Below are positions 12,995 through 24,665 of a stretch of 64,000 nucleotides of DNA, piece by piece. Position 1 is the first letter of the stretch; each line of letters opens with the position of its first letter. The stretch is from positions 39,343-103,342 of the forward strand of contig JAQFWX010000122.1 in assembly GCA_027605045.1 (NCBI GenBank), written 5' to 3'. Under the pieces are notes generated by a model that worked only from the letters and a program-made list of their open reading frames with translations, was not told the origin of the DNA and searched no databases. The position numbers and the translations under genes are program-made. This DNA comes from Phallus indusiatus (lineage: Eukaryota > Basidiomycota > Agaricomycetes > Phallales > Phallaceae).

Positions 12995-13749
12995 AGACTT
13001 CTTCTATGTCGCGGCTATTTTTGCTTTTTAATGGCCGCTATCAATTTTTCCCGAAACCGCTCCTGTTTTTGGCAGCATCCGCTTTCCACATTATTGGGGG
13101 AGTGCATAGCCTCGGCGGCTGTAGTAAGAGACTAGGCTAGTAGTCGATCCAATCAGTGAGGAATTGTTCATCGAAAGTGTAAGCGTTGTCAGTTTTCCGA
13201 GTTTTCAACCTGCAAAAATGAGCAAATCAATAGCAAAAGAATTCAAGCGACGAACTCCACTTGTATTTCAAGCGAGGAACCGAGAGTAGGAGGAACGCGC
13301 AGCACAAGTTCGTCAGCGGTGGCTTAATTACTGCACGCTAATAAATGATCCTTTCATGAAGTTTAGCCAATCATCAAACGTAATAAATGTGAGGCACATA
13401 TAATCGCGTCATGCTTCAGATATTTCTAATTCATGCACTTCGCGACTGTTGAGGTTTCTTCTTTACTTGGTTGCGAATAAATTCATTTCCAGCCCACGGC
13501 TAATAATAGTCGCCTCAAGAGATAAAGTATTGAGATATTACTGGGCAATAAAATGAATAATTCATTTCTAAGATGGAGCTAATGGTTTCCTAGCTCACTG
13601 CATATTCCGCGGGGCTCCGAATTTCAAAGATCTCCAAGGATTTATTTTTAGTCGCTAAATATACAGAGTATATTCTTACGCATATAACGAGAAGAGGGGA
13701 AAGGGCTTTAGCAATCATCTCGAATCTCAAGATCAAATTGAGTACAGGA
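12995..13749. other. intergenic, nothing supported
   Basis: No exon or RNA gene could be supported. The stretch separates two minus-strand genes and probably includes the DUF6534 promoter. Confidence 0.35.
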
Positions 13750-14922
13750 TTAGGGATCGTGTTCTTCCAATAGAGCGACAATGAGTTTACGTAAATCTGC
13801 AGAGAGAAGGTTGTAATAAATAGCACGTTCGAAAATAGCTGCAATCTATACCCACCTTCATCCGCTCTCTCGTGATACGCAAGACCGCGCATTTGCTCCT
13901 TTTTTCTAATATTATCGGCCTGTTCTTCATTGCGAATCTGCTCTTCAATCAGATTCTATGAAAACGAAACAAGTGGTTTAGGATACGAATGAATAAAGAA
14001 CATTATATCCTTTACAATATATGGCTCAAATGTTTTTCCGACTTTGACCCAGAGAGCACGGATATGGTCTTCCAGTTTCGCATACTCGAGCAAAAAAGAT
14101 TCATAAGCTTCGTCTCTAAAAAAATACATTGATCCACGAGTTTACAAAACGGCATAATGTAATGAAAAACTCACATTTGATTACAACATTCATTAAATTC
14201 TGCACGACTGCGCGTTTGCTACGTAGAGTAAAATCAAACGTGCGCACAAGCGTGATTAGGTTATGTGGAATGAAAATGTCGTCAGCAAACATAATCACAT
14301 CAATAGAGAAAAGAGATTATCTTACGATTTCGTTTAACTCTTTCTCATGCATCGCCAAAAATTTGGTTTCCTTTTCTTTCTGTTTCTTCTCTAGTCCGGC
14401 TGAGAGAGAAAGATAAAGAAATAATGCGAGCCGAGTTAGTACAGCCGCAGGAAAATTTATCAATAAAACGCGTCAAAAAACTCTTCACAACCGAACGCCA
14501 TCAGTTTGAATTCAAAGACACACGCGTTTTTATCGAGGTTTCGTGATTAAGTGGACAAAATGAACACTCAGGTATGCCAACTTGACGGTATAACATCTCG
14601 AAAAGATCACTATGCCTATGCTGAATTACTTACACTGAAGTTTTTGAAAAAGAGCTTGAGCTAACCTGATGAAAATGCGCGAGAACGAGTTTAGTACGCC
14701 AAACCATGTGGCGTAATCCGGACAGAAAAAAGCACGTTTTAAAACTTACTCGTCGTCATTTGTACTGGTACTGTTCTGCGATAACCTTTCAGCAATCTCA
14801 GGCTTAGACGTGCTCGCTTCCAACGCAGTATCTTCCAATTCGTCATCTTTGTTGATCGTTGCTTTTCGGCGTTTTTGAGCAGGTTTATTATCCTTTTGTT
14901 TTAATTGTCGAGAAGAGGACAT
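13750..14922 (-). CDS. small coiled-coil protein of unknown function
   Basis: The gene is assembled from several short exons. The first exon runs from MSSSRQLKQKDNKPAQKRRK to STSTNDDE and has a GTAAGT donor at 14745; it is basic then acidic and likely disordered. Later exons give GLEKKQKEKETKFLAMHEKE, then AEFNECCNQM, DEAYESFLLEYAKLEDHIRA and LWVKVGKTFEPYI. The last two give NLIEEQIRNEEQADNIRKKE and, after a phase-checked intron, DLRKLIVALLEEHDP with stop at 13750-13752. The middle is strongly helical and charged, as in a coiled-coil complex subunit. The exon or exons between 14420 and 14740 are uncertain. I do not recognise the family. Confidence 0.45.
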
Positions 14923-15077
14923 TCTGAGAACGTTTCGGGACGAAAGATGACACAAGTCGGATTTTATAAGCGTGGACACTGAACTTTAGTTGTGGTAGAA
15001 CGACCTGACTCGGGTTTTACCGAACGACTACAGCTCCGATTTGACGCCTGATGACACGAACCCTTCACAATCTTCTA

Positions 15078-15475
15078 ATTACAGCAGTTTGCATTACGTA
15101 AGTCCGGCGCTCGTTTTGTCAATACGATCGTCGAAACCTTGCGAACGCGATAGCTCGTGCAATTTTGAGAATTTTAACTTACTGTTTCTTCAAAATATGT
15201 CCAGAAATACTGTATCTAGTGCAATATTCACTTTTTATGAGTTACTTTGAGGTTTTCCCCATTGCTGTTTTTTGGGGAGAAAAGGTCAAACTTTGCAATA
15301 CACATTTATAAGCTTGGTAAAGTACATTATGCACTAGATATAATATATCTGAACATATCCTAAAGAAACAGTAAGTAAAAATCTTCAAAATTGGACGAGC
15401 TATTGCGTTCGCAAGGTCTCAGCGATTATCTTGACAAAACGAGCGCTGGACTTACGTAATGCAAACTGCTGTAAT
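15078..15475. mobile_element. foldback / MITE-like element, near-perfect 0.4 kb palindrome
   Basis: The two halves are inverted copies of each other almost throughout. Both ends, read inwards, begin ATTACAGCAGTTTGCATTAC, then GTAAGTCC, a GCGCTCGTTTTGTCAA block, CCTTGCGAACGC and TTACTGTTTCTT. Only a short unpaired centre near 15255-15290 remains. A TA flanks each end, which would suit a Tc1/mariner-type target. There is no coding capacity. It lies between the coiled-coil gene and THG1. Confidence 0.7.
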
Positions 15476-15477
15476 TA

Positions 15478-15782
15478 CCTCGGAAGGGCATATTGATTTC
15501 AGCGGGGTTCTCAATATCTTTGTATTTTTACATACTCATGGCTCATCCTGAATATACAAAAAAAACCAACTGGGAGATACATAGACGCGTTTGGCACTCC
15601 GGACCCATACATTTTCATTGTGTAGTACACAATTAATATCGTAATTGCCAACGCTTTATATCATCCGGATCATTCAATCGGGATCCAAAGATTTTGGAGT
15701 AAACGTTCTTCCTGATGATCTGAGCATCTTGATGGACACCGCTGGTAAACTTCGTATCTATTGAACAATGGCACGCCGCTCA
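15478..15782. other. intergenic, nothing supported
   Basis: This is the 3' flank of THG1 next to the foldback element. No feature was seen. Confidence 0.35.
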
Positions 15783-16933
15783 TTAACTCGCGAGAATATA
15801 GGAATGTTGTTCCCAGAATTCGTCGCGGATGATATCGCAGTGAAGAACGACGGTTTCGTAAAGAGGTTTTGTTTTCTTGGAGCGTTGTTGCTGTACTTGT
15901 TGTGACTTAGGATCTGTATTGGAATTTTCTGCGTCTTCTTGTGCTTGTACAGGCTCAGATGTTGAGTCGGAAGGCGAAGCGATCTAAGCGAAAAGAAATT
16001 AGTCTTAAACCCGGCTAGAAATTTGGATTCCAAAAACCCTCTAACCTCTTGCCTGACCAGAACGCTACCTTTGCGAAATCGCGCCTCGATCTTGTTGTAG
16101 TTGATCCCAAACTGACTGAATAATATCTCATTTTTCTCTTTTGAAAATGTTCCCTACGGACAGAGCTATGAGTCTTCCGGACAATCTCGTCTAGAAAGAT
16201 ACGTACGCGAAGAGTTTCATGTGCTTGTGCAGTAGTCTGCCCGCCTTGCTGTACCAAAGCCCAAAACACGGTGTTATACAGGTTGTTGATGTGTGCTTGG
16301 ATAAATCAGCTCTGAGTAGAGGCGAGGTGATAAAATAACATACTGTCTGTTTGTCTCCATGAAAAGTAATCCCTTACTTCAGTGTTGCTAGGGTACAACA
16401 CTATACGCCCGTCAAAACTAGGAGGGTATTTAAGGGGAATATCTTGGAAGTACTGGGACCAGTTGATAACGTAGGCAGATGTAAATAGGGATGTAAGTGT
16501 CGTGATAATCTTTGTGGAACGTCGATTATATAGCGTGCATGATTTCTTGAATAGAAAGCTATGGCGGGGTTTATCTAACGAGGAAGTGACGATAAATGGG
16601 GAATGCCATACCTGAACTCGTCACTCTCACCGAATCCTAGAACGATATCCGGAAATTCTTGCATCACGACCATCGCAGCATGATCCATGAGCCGTAACGC
16701 TCTCTCATCATTCGGTTTGATAAAGTCATGTTCGCTTGAAAATCTTTATCTCAAAAAAACAAACGCGTCGTTTTAGAACACGACGTGAAAACCTCGAAGA
16801 ACTCGATAATCGTTTCTCCCGTTGCTCACCGATGAAATGCATGCCCGTCCAGTCTTGCAACCATAAACGTGTTTGGTAAGAGTGAATCGGGCATTTCGAA
16901 AGATTTGACATATGCGTATTTTGATCCAGCCAT
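15783..16933 (-). CDS. THG1: tRNA-His guanylyltransferase
   Basis: The enzyme adds the essential G-1 to the 5' end of tRNA-His. The first exon is [20 protein letters not shown] then [15 protein letters not shown], with the first metal-binding Asp in RLDG. After an intron come [15 protein letters not shown] and LGFGESDEF with the second catalytic acidic pair. Next come [31 protein letters not shown] and [11 protein letters not shown], and then [18 protein letters not shown] plus AQAHETLR. The C-terminus ends [19 protein letters not shown] with stop at 15783-15785. At least five introns separate these blocks. I chose the ATG at 16933 because MAGSKY matches the usual Thg1 start; an in-frame upstream ATG at 17038 would add a hydrophobic stretch and is less likely. 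Confidence 0.95.
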
Positions 16934-17214
16934 TCTTGTGTCTTTTTTGTTTAGACTCTGTGTGCCAATAAACTCGTAGAGCGCGTGCCAAGAAAGAAGA
17001 AAGAAAAAGACCGAGGAAGGGAAAGGTCCTGAAGACAATTGACGAGCGTCTAGTTAAACGTTAATTAGTACCCCCAACTCCCGCAGCGAACTCCGCAAAC
17101 CTCCTGTTTCCCGACAGTTGAAACCCCTCACCCGACTAACATTTTATTCATCATCATTCATCTTTTTGGGTTATTTTACTCTATCAATTCTCTTCCCTAA
17201 ACTTGCACACAGCC

Positions 17215-18374
17215 ATGGCAGACAAGGCGCAATCTATCTCAGCTAGTATCAATGGCCAGACCGGCAACGGAGTAGGAGGAGGAGTTGGAGGAGGAGGCAA
17301 CAACGTCAAGCCAGTAGCTTCGTCTGCACCTGCGTCCTTCGCACCCTTTTCAGACGTCGCACACTTGGACGAGGCCGTGCGCCGTCGCCACCCACGTGGG
17401 GATGCTACGAGCAAATTCCGCTTGAGTACAGCGATTCCGAAGATGTCGTTGACGACGACGACGATGATGACGACGATGACGACGACGAAGAGGACGATGA
17501 TGATAACTATATTGAAACGGATAGCGACGAGCATAGTGTTTCCGGGAGTGAATTCCAGCCGGCGGCGACGAAGCCTTGCGGCACGGAGTCGTCGCACGGA
17601 CATCATGCCATGGAAATGGAGATGGAGATGGAGATGGAGGTGGAAGGAGAATCCAAACAGGACGGCTGTGTCCACCAAGGCGGTGTTGTTGTTGAAAGGT
17701 CGGATAAAATGGAGATGGAGATGAGCATGGAATTGGATATGGATGTAGATGGTCGGAATTGTGCAGCTTCAGATGCAAAACATACTTGTGCTAGTGCAGA
17801 CGGAGAACAGTGTCATGGCTCTCATGTGTCCGAACTTCAGAAGAAGAAGAAACAAGATAAAGGAAAACAACGTGCAGTCGAGCCTGTTTCTCCCTCGACG
17901 ATAGAAGAAAAGAATGAAAACTCGGCAGACAGAAACACACGCAGGGGGCAACGTAATGGTGGTGGTCGCAATCGCAAACGAAGGAACCGTGAAGCAAACC
18001 CAATCTTGCGTCCGATTTTGACTATTAAAAAGTCTGATGGTTTTGTGTGGAATCAGGTTTGTTCATGAGAACTCTATTCAATAAAAAAGCATTTACCAAG
18101 TCAACATAAAGGACCTCTTTGTTCCGTCATATTATAAAGACCGGTGTGCGTTCACAACAATGCCAAGCGCAATTATATTATTCATTATCTCGTTTTTCTG
18201 ATGATGTTTTGTTTTGTTATAGACATCGCATCAACTTCGCCACCTTCCTCTAACAGAGTCGTGTCCTCGTCTTCGTCGTCGGGTATTCTCACCAACGACT
18301 TTAACGACACTTATGAGATTGAGGTCGTCGAAATACGTGTTCAAGGGAACGAACTAGAAGGAATCATTTCGTGA
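17215..18374 (+). CDS. acidic, Met-Glu-repeat low-complexity protein of unknown function
   Basis: The clear coding frame reads PTWGCYEQIPLEYSDSEDVV, then a long Asp/Glu run, NYIETDSDEHSVSGSEFQPA and a (Met-Glu)n repeat. It ends in a basic block near RRGQRNGGGRNRKRRNREAN and LTIKKSDGFVWNQ. An intron with donor at about 18057 and acceptor near 18222 joins this to DIASTSPPSSNRVV, and the stop follows EGIIS at 18374. The ATG at 17215 (MADKAQSISASINGQ) lies in a different frame from the acidic region. Either a short unrecognised intron or another start joins them. Acidic then basic disorder suggests a nuclear protein. I do not recognise the family. Confidence 0.55.
17608..17645 (+). repeat. ATGGAG hexanucleotide repeat coding Met-Glu
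   Basis: An imperfect (ATGGAG)n tract encodes MEMEMEMEMEVE, and related units recur at 17709-17745. It is probably length-polymorphic between strains. Confidence 0.8.
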
Positions 18375-19130
18375 AACAAAAACGCGTCATCTCTTTCTCT
18401 TCTCGACGCAGGTTATCGTCGCGGTACATTTAGCACATAGAAGGTATATTAGCGTGCCCTGCTCCTCCTAAAACACTCAGAATTGACTCTGCATATATGT
18501 ATCGCTATCACCTATTATTCATTTCCTCTTCCATTCATAGCTTTTCCTTTTTCCTAAAAACATCTCTGTCCAATTGCTTGTCTTTATAATCTCAGCTGTA
18601 CATACATAATTGCGTACTGAAGTATTATCAGTGTTAAATTAACGGAATCCGAAACTGTTTTAACGACATCCAAATACACATTATTGTTGCTAGTTATGAT
18701 ACTTCAATAGGTCGTGTGCCCATATGTACGTCGAGGCTGTGCTCAATTTTTTCAGCTTGGCACGTGCCATGCTGGAAATGTGCGTGTACAGCGTGTACAG
18801 CAGACCTTTGCCTCGAGGTCTTTTTAAATGAAAAAATCAGGGCTCATTCGATTATCTTGACTTCCTGATTCTAAAATATATGAATTGGGGTTCGTCAACG
18901 GGCTGTCGTGCCTGGCCAATTAGATCTCAATGAGTGCTTCGTAGGCTATTCAGCAAACACATTGAAACGAGATATTTAGACTTGAGAACGAAATTTGTAG
19001 CAGTTGAAAGGCACAAATACATAGGATTCTTGGTTACGGAGGAGACGTGATGATGATATTAGTTCGCATTGAACGGCAAGCGCGGAGCGTCCAAAACAAA
19101 AACTCCGACCAGATTTCAAACTCCGCTGAG
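18375..19130. other. intergenic upstream of DBP6
   Basis: This stretch contains the DBP6 promoter and the 3' UTR of the acidic-protein gene. A CACGTG E-box sits near 18762. No exon is supported. Confidence 0.35.
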
Positions 19131-21319
19131 ATGACCACTTCCCCCGACAAATCCAATGCCAATGCCGGTGCTACTGCAAGTGCTGGTCTCCGGCCTTTTC
19201 CTGTGGCCCATGTCCCTCAACAATTTTCTCAAAAAGAGCTTGCATTGCAAGGTCTAGATCCTGCCCTGGTCGACGCTGAAATAGTCGACTCAACCACTAC
19301 CGTCCCTGTCGATACCATCTCTAATGATTTTTCGGCGACGACTCAATCTGGGGCTCTTAGTCCCAAAATGAAAAAGAGGCTCCAAGAGCTTGGAATTACT
19401 GAACTATTTGCTGGTAAATTGATATTTTTGATTCTGTCACGGACATCTGTTTTTTTAACTTTTTTCCAGTTCAAACGGCATTGCTTCCGTTTTTGCTACC
19501 ACCTTCCCCATTAGAACGCACGTCATACATGCCTTATCATCCTCCTCAAGATGTGTGCGTTTCTGCACCAACTGGAAGTGGCAAAACATTAGCGTACGCC
19601 ATTCCTATCATCGAAGTAAATTGACATATTCATCCTTGATTTTCCCAATTCTAATTTGAAACTAAATCAGCTTCTCGCAACCCGTATTGTCACCCGTTTA
19701 CGCGCTTTAATTGTGTTACCCACTCGAGATCTTGTAACTCAAGTGAGAGAAACGTTTGAAGCCCTGTCAAAAGGTCGAGGTCTCAAGGTAAAGCTTGTCT
19801 TTCATTTATTGTTCGCCTTATATAAAGTACATCTCTAGATTGCGACGGCCACCGGTCAACATTCCTTTACACACGAACAGTCCCAACTAGTCGACGAATC
19901 AGAAATACCGTATGTACCTGGAAGTTTCTCTCTTTCAACACATCGTGATATCTGATCTTATACAGCCTACAGGGCGGTTCAAGCAAAGTCGATATTCTGA
20001 TTTGTACCCCGGGAAGACTGATCGATCATCTCAGAGGAACAGCAAATTTCACGTTACAACATTTGCGGTTTTTGGTACCGTTTTTCTGTCTGCTAAGGTC
20101 TGCCGCAAGTGTCTTATTTCCGTTTTTATCAACAGGTTATTGACGAAGCTGATCGTCTTCTTACTCAATCATTTCAAGACTGGCTTGCCCAAGTTCTCGC
20201 AGCTATCAAACCACCACCACCTACTTCATCCACCCCACCAGACACGTCAAGAACCTCACTATCATATCACGACGCCATTGCACCCGCATGGCAACCAATA
20301 CCCCCATGGAGAACACACTTCTACAGACAACCGGAAGTTTCCTGCCAGAAACTCCTCTTTTCAGCGACCTTGACACACGATCCTGCAAAAATGGCCGCTG
20401 TCGAGTTACGAAAACCAAAATACTTTATTGTCTCTGCTGAGGTTACCAAAGCCAAAGCAGGCGAACATTTGATAGGCGAGACATTCACATTTCCTCCGGG
20501 GCTTCGTGTGCGTTTGTTTCTTTTCGTGTATTATCTTTATATATATTCTAATTTACGTTTTGTAGGAGCATATGATCGTTACTACAACTGCGCGAAAACC
20601 TTTGATGCTGTTTTATTTGATACATCATCTGAACGTCACAAACGCTCTGGTCTTTACAAACTCTACTGAATCTACCGAGAGCCTTGTGAAGTTATTAGAA
20701 TGTTTTGAAGACGCGTGGGCTGAAACCCGTAAAAGTAGTTCCGCAAACCGCCCTGTTGCGCGTGCGTACTCTAGTGAGTTGAATCCAGCGGAGCGAAAAG
20801 CGCTTTTGGAAGATTTCAAATCTCAAAAGATCTCAATGTATGCTTTTTTCTTAATTTTATTTTGTTTCCCGTTCTGACGAGAGTTGGTACCCCGAATACT
20901 AGGTTGATTTGTTCGGATCTTATTTCTCGTGGAATTGATATTAGCCATGTGTCGCATGTCATAAGTTACGACGCACCTGTTGATATGAGGAAGTATGTGC
21001 ACCGTGTTGGTCGGACGGCGCGAGCTGGTAGGGAAGGTGATGCATGGTCTTTACTTGAGAAACAGGAGGTTCGTCGTCAGGCTATATCGTATTCGTGTGC
21101 CATGCCCTAACTCGACTTACAGGCTCGATATTTCAAAGATATGATGAGAAAAGCTTCTCACTTTGATCAATTCAAAAAATTCAAATCTAATGTGGAAGAG
21201 TTGGACAAAATGGCGGAGGTTTATGAGGTATATGCGCTTTGCATCTTTCATTGCCCTCTTTTTGATATTTACCATCTTTTCAGAAAGCAATGAAGAATTA
21301 TTCTGAGAAACTAAAATAA
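19131..21319 (+). CDS. DBP6: DEAD-box ATP-dependent RNA helicase Dbp6 (DDX51 type)
   Basis: Ten exons can be followed in phase. Helicase motifs appear in order: the Q-like region VQTALLPFLLPP, motif I APTGSGKTLAYAIPI, motif Ia LPTRDLV, TPGRLIDHL, motif II VIDEADRLL and motif III LFSATLT. Then come IV ALVFTNSTES, V ISRGIDI and VI HRVGRTARAGREG. The C-terminus is YFKDMMRKASHFDQFKKF through NYSEKLK, with TAA at 21317-21319. The long spacer after VIDEADRLL and the VISYDAPVDMRKYVHRVGR block point to Dbp6/DDX51 rather than other DEAD-box proteins. In yeast Dbp6 acts in the nucleolus in early 60S assembly. I chose the ATG at 19131 (MTTSPDKSNANAG); an in-frame ATG lies at 19047. An intron splits motif II between the preceding Leu and Val-Ile-Asp. 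Confidence 0.94.
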
Positions 21320-21497
21320 AAATTTAATTATTATTCGATAATAATATACCACGTCTCTTTCCTGTTTTTTTTTCTCTCGTCACGCGGCTGTCAGTACATG
21401 TCAGTGTCCACGTCCGGCGCTTGATGCCGGTTTCGAATACTGTCTGTTTATCTCCCTTCCATGACGTCCGTCTTTTTGTATTGCCATTCCAGCACAA

Positions 21498-23737
21498 ATG
21501 GGTCAAGTAAATTATATGGGCGGAAGATTGTATGTTTTATTTCTCCGACTTACTCGTCATTTCTGGTAATCCCTTTTATTTTTCACGCAGAAATACTGTC
21601 AAAACGCGAAATAAAGACACCACACTTCAAATTCGCAGAAAGCACTTCGGAAGACAAAGATTTAAGACGTTATCGGATTATCTTCAGGCTATCAATAATC
21701 CTGTTGCTCGTGTTGTTCCGGATGCGGATCCTATTAGTAAGATTGGTCTTGCCAGTGCCCAGCGTGCTCGACTTGGTGGTGGTGGTGGTGGTGGTGGTGG
21801 TGGTGGTGTATCGAGACGCGAACCAAGCTCGGATTCAAGTTTTTCTGGATTTGGAAAACAACGTTATCGATCATATATTCCTGCTCCATCGAAAGTCAGT
21901 TCGGAGTCCTCAGATTCTTTGAATGCCAATCATGAAGCTTCAAGTACAAAATTGAGCGCACTGAGAATTTTGCGTGGACTCGCTACAGTGGAACGTATGT
22001 ATATCTTACAGGATGTATACATGCATGTATACTAATACGACGGTTGCATGTCTCTTCCAGCCGTTTCGTTGGATTATCAAAGAAAGCGACTTCTTGAAAC
22101 ACCCGATTTTGCTGGGTTGGCTGCACTGCGTAGACGACGGATCGAGGCGGGTCAGACATGCGGCTCTGAAAATTTGTCGATTTGTGGGTCTCAGCCGACG
22201 AGTATATATGGAAGCGACGAGGACGAGTCGATGCTTGCTGATTGTAAGCCTTCTCCGATACAACTAATTACGATAATCTCATCTTTGTTAATTAGATGGC
22301 GATACCATTTCCGAGTATTCCTCAGCAATACGCGGCAACGAAGAGATAATATCTGCAGAATCTATTCATTCTTGGAACGAGAAGAGGCGTAGTCGTAAAA
22401 ACCAGCTGTCACCTTCGTCTTCTATTCGTTCTTTCTCTGTATCTACCAGGCATCATGGAATGACTTCCCCTGCAGCACCTCCTCAGCGTTATTCGGATTT
22501 GAGCCCTATTTTCCCTGGAAGCGACGCAAGCATTGGAGATAATGATAGCGGATACCATGCTGCTCAAATTTATACTTCAGATCCGGTTATTCCATTTTCT
22601 GACGACCGAAAACTTCAACAACGTTCTTCGATGATGATGCATGATGCCACCACACTATATGATCCGCTCGATATTGACATGTCAGATGAATGGCTTGCTT
22701 TTTCTAAAATGCTTGACACAACTCTTTATCGTTCTCAATTTCCGTTCATCATTAAACCCCAAGTGTCGGAACTCGACTCTTCAGATTTAGTTCGATCTGA
22801 TCTGCCGCTTGGATTGGATTTTCATATGTTTCCTCACCTTCTATCCGAACGGCTATCTCAGAAAAAGGATACTTTAACTCCATCTTTTGAACGGACTCGA
22901 TTGCCTGCTTTGCACGACGAGAAGAATTCATCTGGTGCAGTAACGGAACATACCACAAATGAATCTGAAAACCAAAATATGCATCTAGATCCCAGTCCAA
23001 ATCCTTATGATTCTGCTGTCACCAGTGCCACTCGACATAAAATAAAACCGGACAACTTGAATGCAGAGCCGGATGCTTATGCTTTATCTGATATTCCTTC
23101 TATCTTGCTCGGCAGCGCACCACCATCTGATGCACATCTGGATCTGGAAAACTCGGATTCTGCCCAGCGGCCTGGAGATGGTTATTCAAATATAAACGTC
23201 AATTACAAACGTGGTACGAATTCATCTTGTTTTAATCTTAGTACGGAAAATCTAATCTAATTGTCTCCTTTTTCCTCTCTAGATTCACGAAGTCAATGGG
23301 ATCAACTAATGCAAGAACTGTTGGGACCTGCCGTCCCTTCACTTCATCACACCAAAGCTGTCCAGTTCTCCGAAACGAACTCTAATCCTGGTTCCGATTC
23401 GTCTTCCCATATTATTGTTGGCCCGTCCGAGGACACGAACTCTCTTCAAGTCCGTTCGTCATTCGGTTCTTCACGACCTATGAAAATAAGCTCAAGCGAT
23501 AACTCAACTCAGGGTGGTGTAATTGAGCAGCCTAACGAACTTCAAGCTAGTCTCGTCGTTCAAAACGCAAGGGAAACAAAATCCCTTGCTAACGTGATGG
23601 GTTTCGGAACACGAAGGAGTTCCGGGAGTAGGGGAAGTGTGGACGAGGGAGGAAGTGCTACGCCTGGAACTGAACCTATTAGTGGTCCGATTTTGTTTGC
23701 GTTTACTTTTACTTCAGATCGTGAAGAGGACGATTAG
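21498..23737 (+). CDS. Ser-rich, largely disordered protein of unknown function
   Basis: There are five exons. The start MGQVNYMGGRL at 21498 joins in phase to NTVKTRNKDTTLQIRRKHFG then RQRFKTLSDYLQAI. A run of eleven Gly codons (GGT repeats near 21776-21808) follows. The next exon gives VSLDYQRKRLLETPDFAG and LAALRRRRIEAG. Then GDTISEYSSAIRGNEE leads into a long Ser/Asp-rich exon, and the last exon reads DSRSQWDQLMQELLGPAVPS and ends FAFTFTSDREEDD. MGQ at the start could allow N-myristoylation, but this is a guess. The more ordered pieces are the basic N-terminus and the WDQLMQELLG block. No domain is recognised. Confidence 0.68.
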
Positions 23738-23938
23738 TGAAAGAGTGGGAACGATGCACTTGTAGGCGATGTTCAATGTTGTGTGCGCCTTGTTTGTTAT
23801 TTATGGTCTGCATCGGAAGAACTATGATAGTGTTTTTAGTTTGTAATGATGTATGATAGAAATTCGCTTGGTGTTGTTGAACCTAATCGTAAAATTATGA
23901 TTCCGAAAGTCTCGATGAAAAAGGGTTTTACGAAAAAT

Positions 23939-24014
23939 GGACCGACTAGGATTTGAACCTAGATCATCCGAGCTCTAGTGGGAGTGCTATTTGCACCACT
24001 GGGTTCTATAGTCG
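23939..24014 (-). pseudogene. tRNA-like sequence (degenerate tRNA or SINE head)
   Basis: On the minus strand the sequence contains TGGTGCAAATAGCACT (D-arm-like), an anticodon-like loop CTAGAGC and a box-B-like GGTTCAAATCC in a CTAGG/CCTAG T-stem. The acceptor ends pair poorly, so it is unlikely to be a working tRNA. It shares the CTAGAG loop with the sequence 130 bp to its right. Confidence 0.45.
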
Positions 24015-24146
24015 AGTTTGGTTTTCTTTCCCAACCCCCCTTTTTCGAGCTATGTTCATTGACACGCTCGCCTTGGGCGACTTCCTGCCATAATCCGGCG
24101 CGTACATCGTTTATCCCTCATAGGGGCCCATAACCTGTCGCAGCTT

Positions 24147-24217
24147 GGCCTAGCTAGGAGTCGAACCTTGACCTTCCCATCTCTAGCTGGAAGTGCTAAC
24201 CGTTGCACCACCGGCCC
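24147..24217 (-). pseudogene. second tRNA-like sequence, same orientation
   Basis: The minus strand reads GGGCCGGTGGTGCAACGG, then TTAGCACT, giving a perfect GTGC/GCAC D-stem. The loop CTAGAGA would present AGA, and a perfect box B GGTTCGACTCC follows. The acceptor stem pairs at only four or five positions. A serine AGA tRNA would need a long variable arm, which is absent. This looks like a tRNA-derived retroposon head or a decayed tRNA. Confidence 0.45.
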
Positions 24218-24665
24218 TTGCGTAAATGAGGTTCATTAATGTCCTCATCAGTTGAAACAGCCAAGTGACTGTTAACGACGCGACCGGTTGATGGGAATGA
24301 ATGGAAGGCGCTTCAATGGTACGGAAAACGGCGAAGCTTACGCGTCGTTCATATGTATAACAAGCCTTCAACAGCACTTGGATTTGTCGCAACCTCTGGT
24401 ATACTTGCTTAGGGAGAATTGACTAGGACTGTTTGTGTTCATGGTGGTTTATGCTTACGCTGAGGGCCGACGAAGGGGCTTGTTTTGATTGGTCCCGGCA
24501 CTTGAAGTTGGCGCTGGCCCGGGGCAAGGCTAAGCGGGATTGTTTCTACGCTCGTCCTTTTGAACGCAGCCTCCGTCATCCATCCATTCATTGACAAATG
24601 CACAGAGGAGAGTCGTGTGAGAAGGATGAAAATTTTGGAAGTAAGACTTCGCAAATCACTACATA

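Noticed and set aside
12727..13373. Short shared string CCTTTCATGA near 12735 and 13352 as a repeat pair
   Set aside because: Match is under 20 bp and could be chance.
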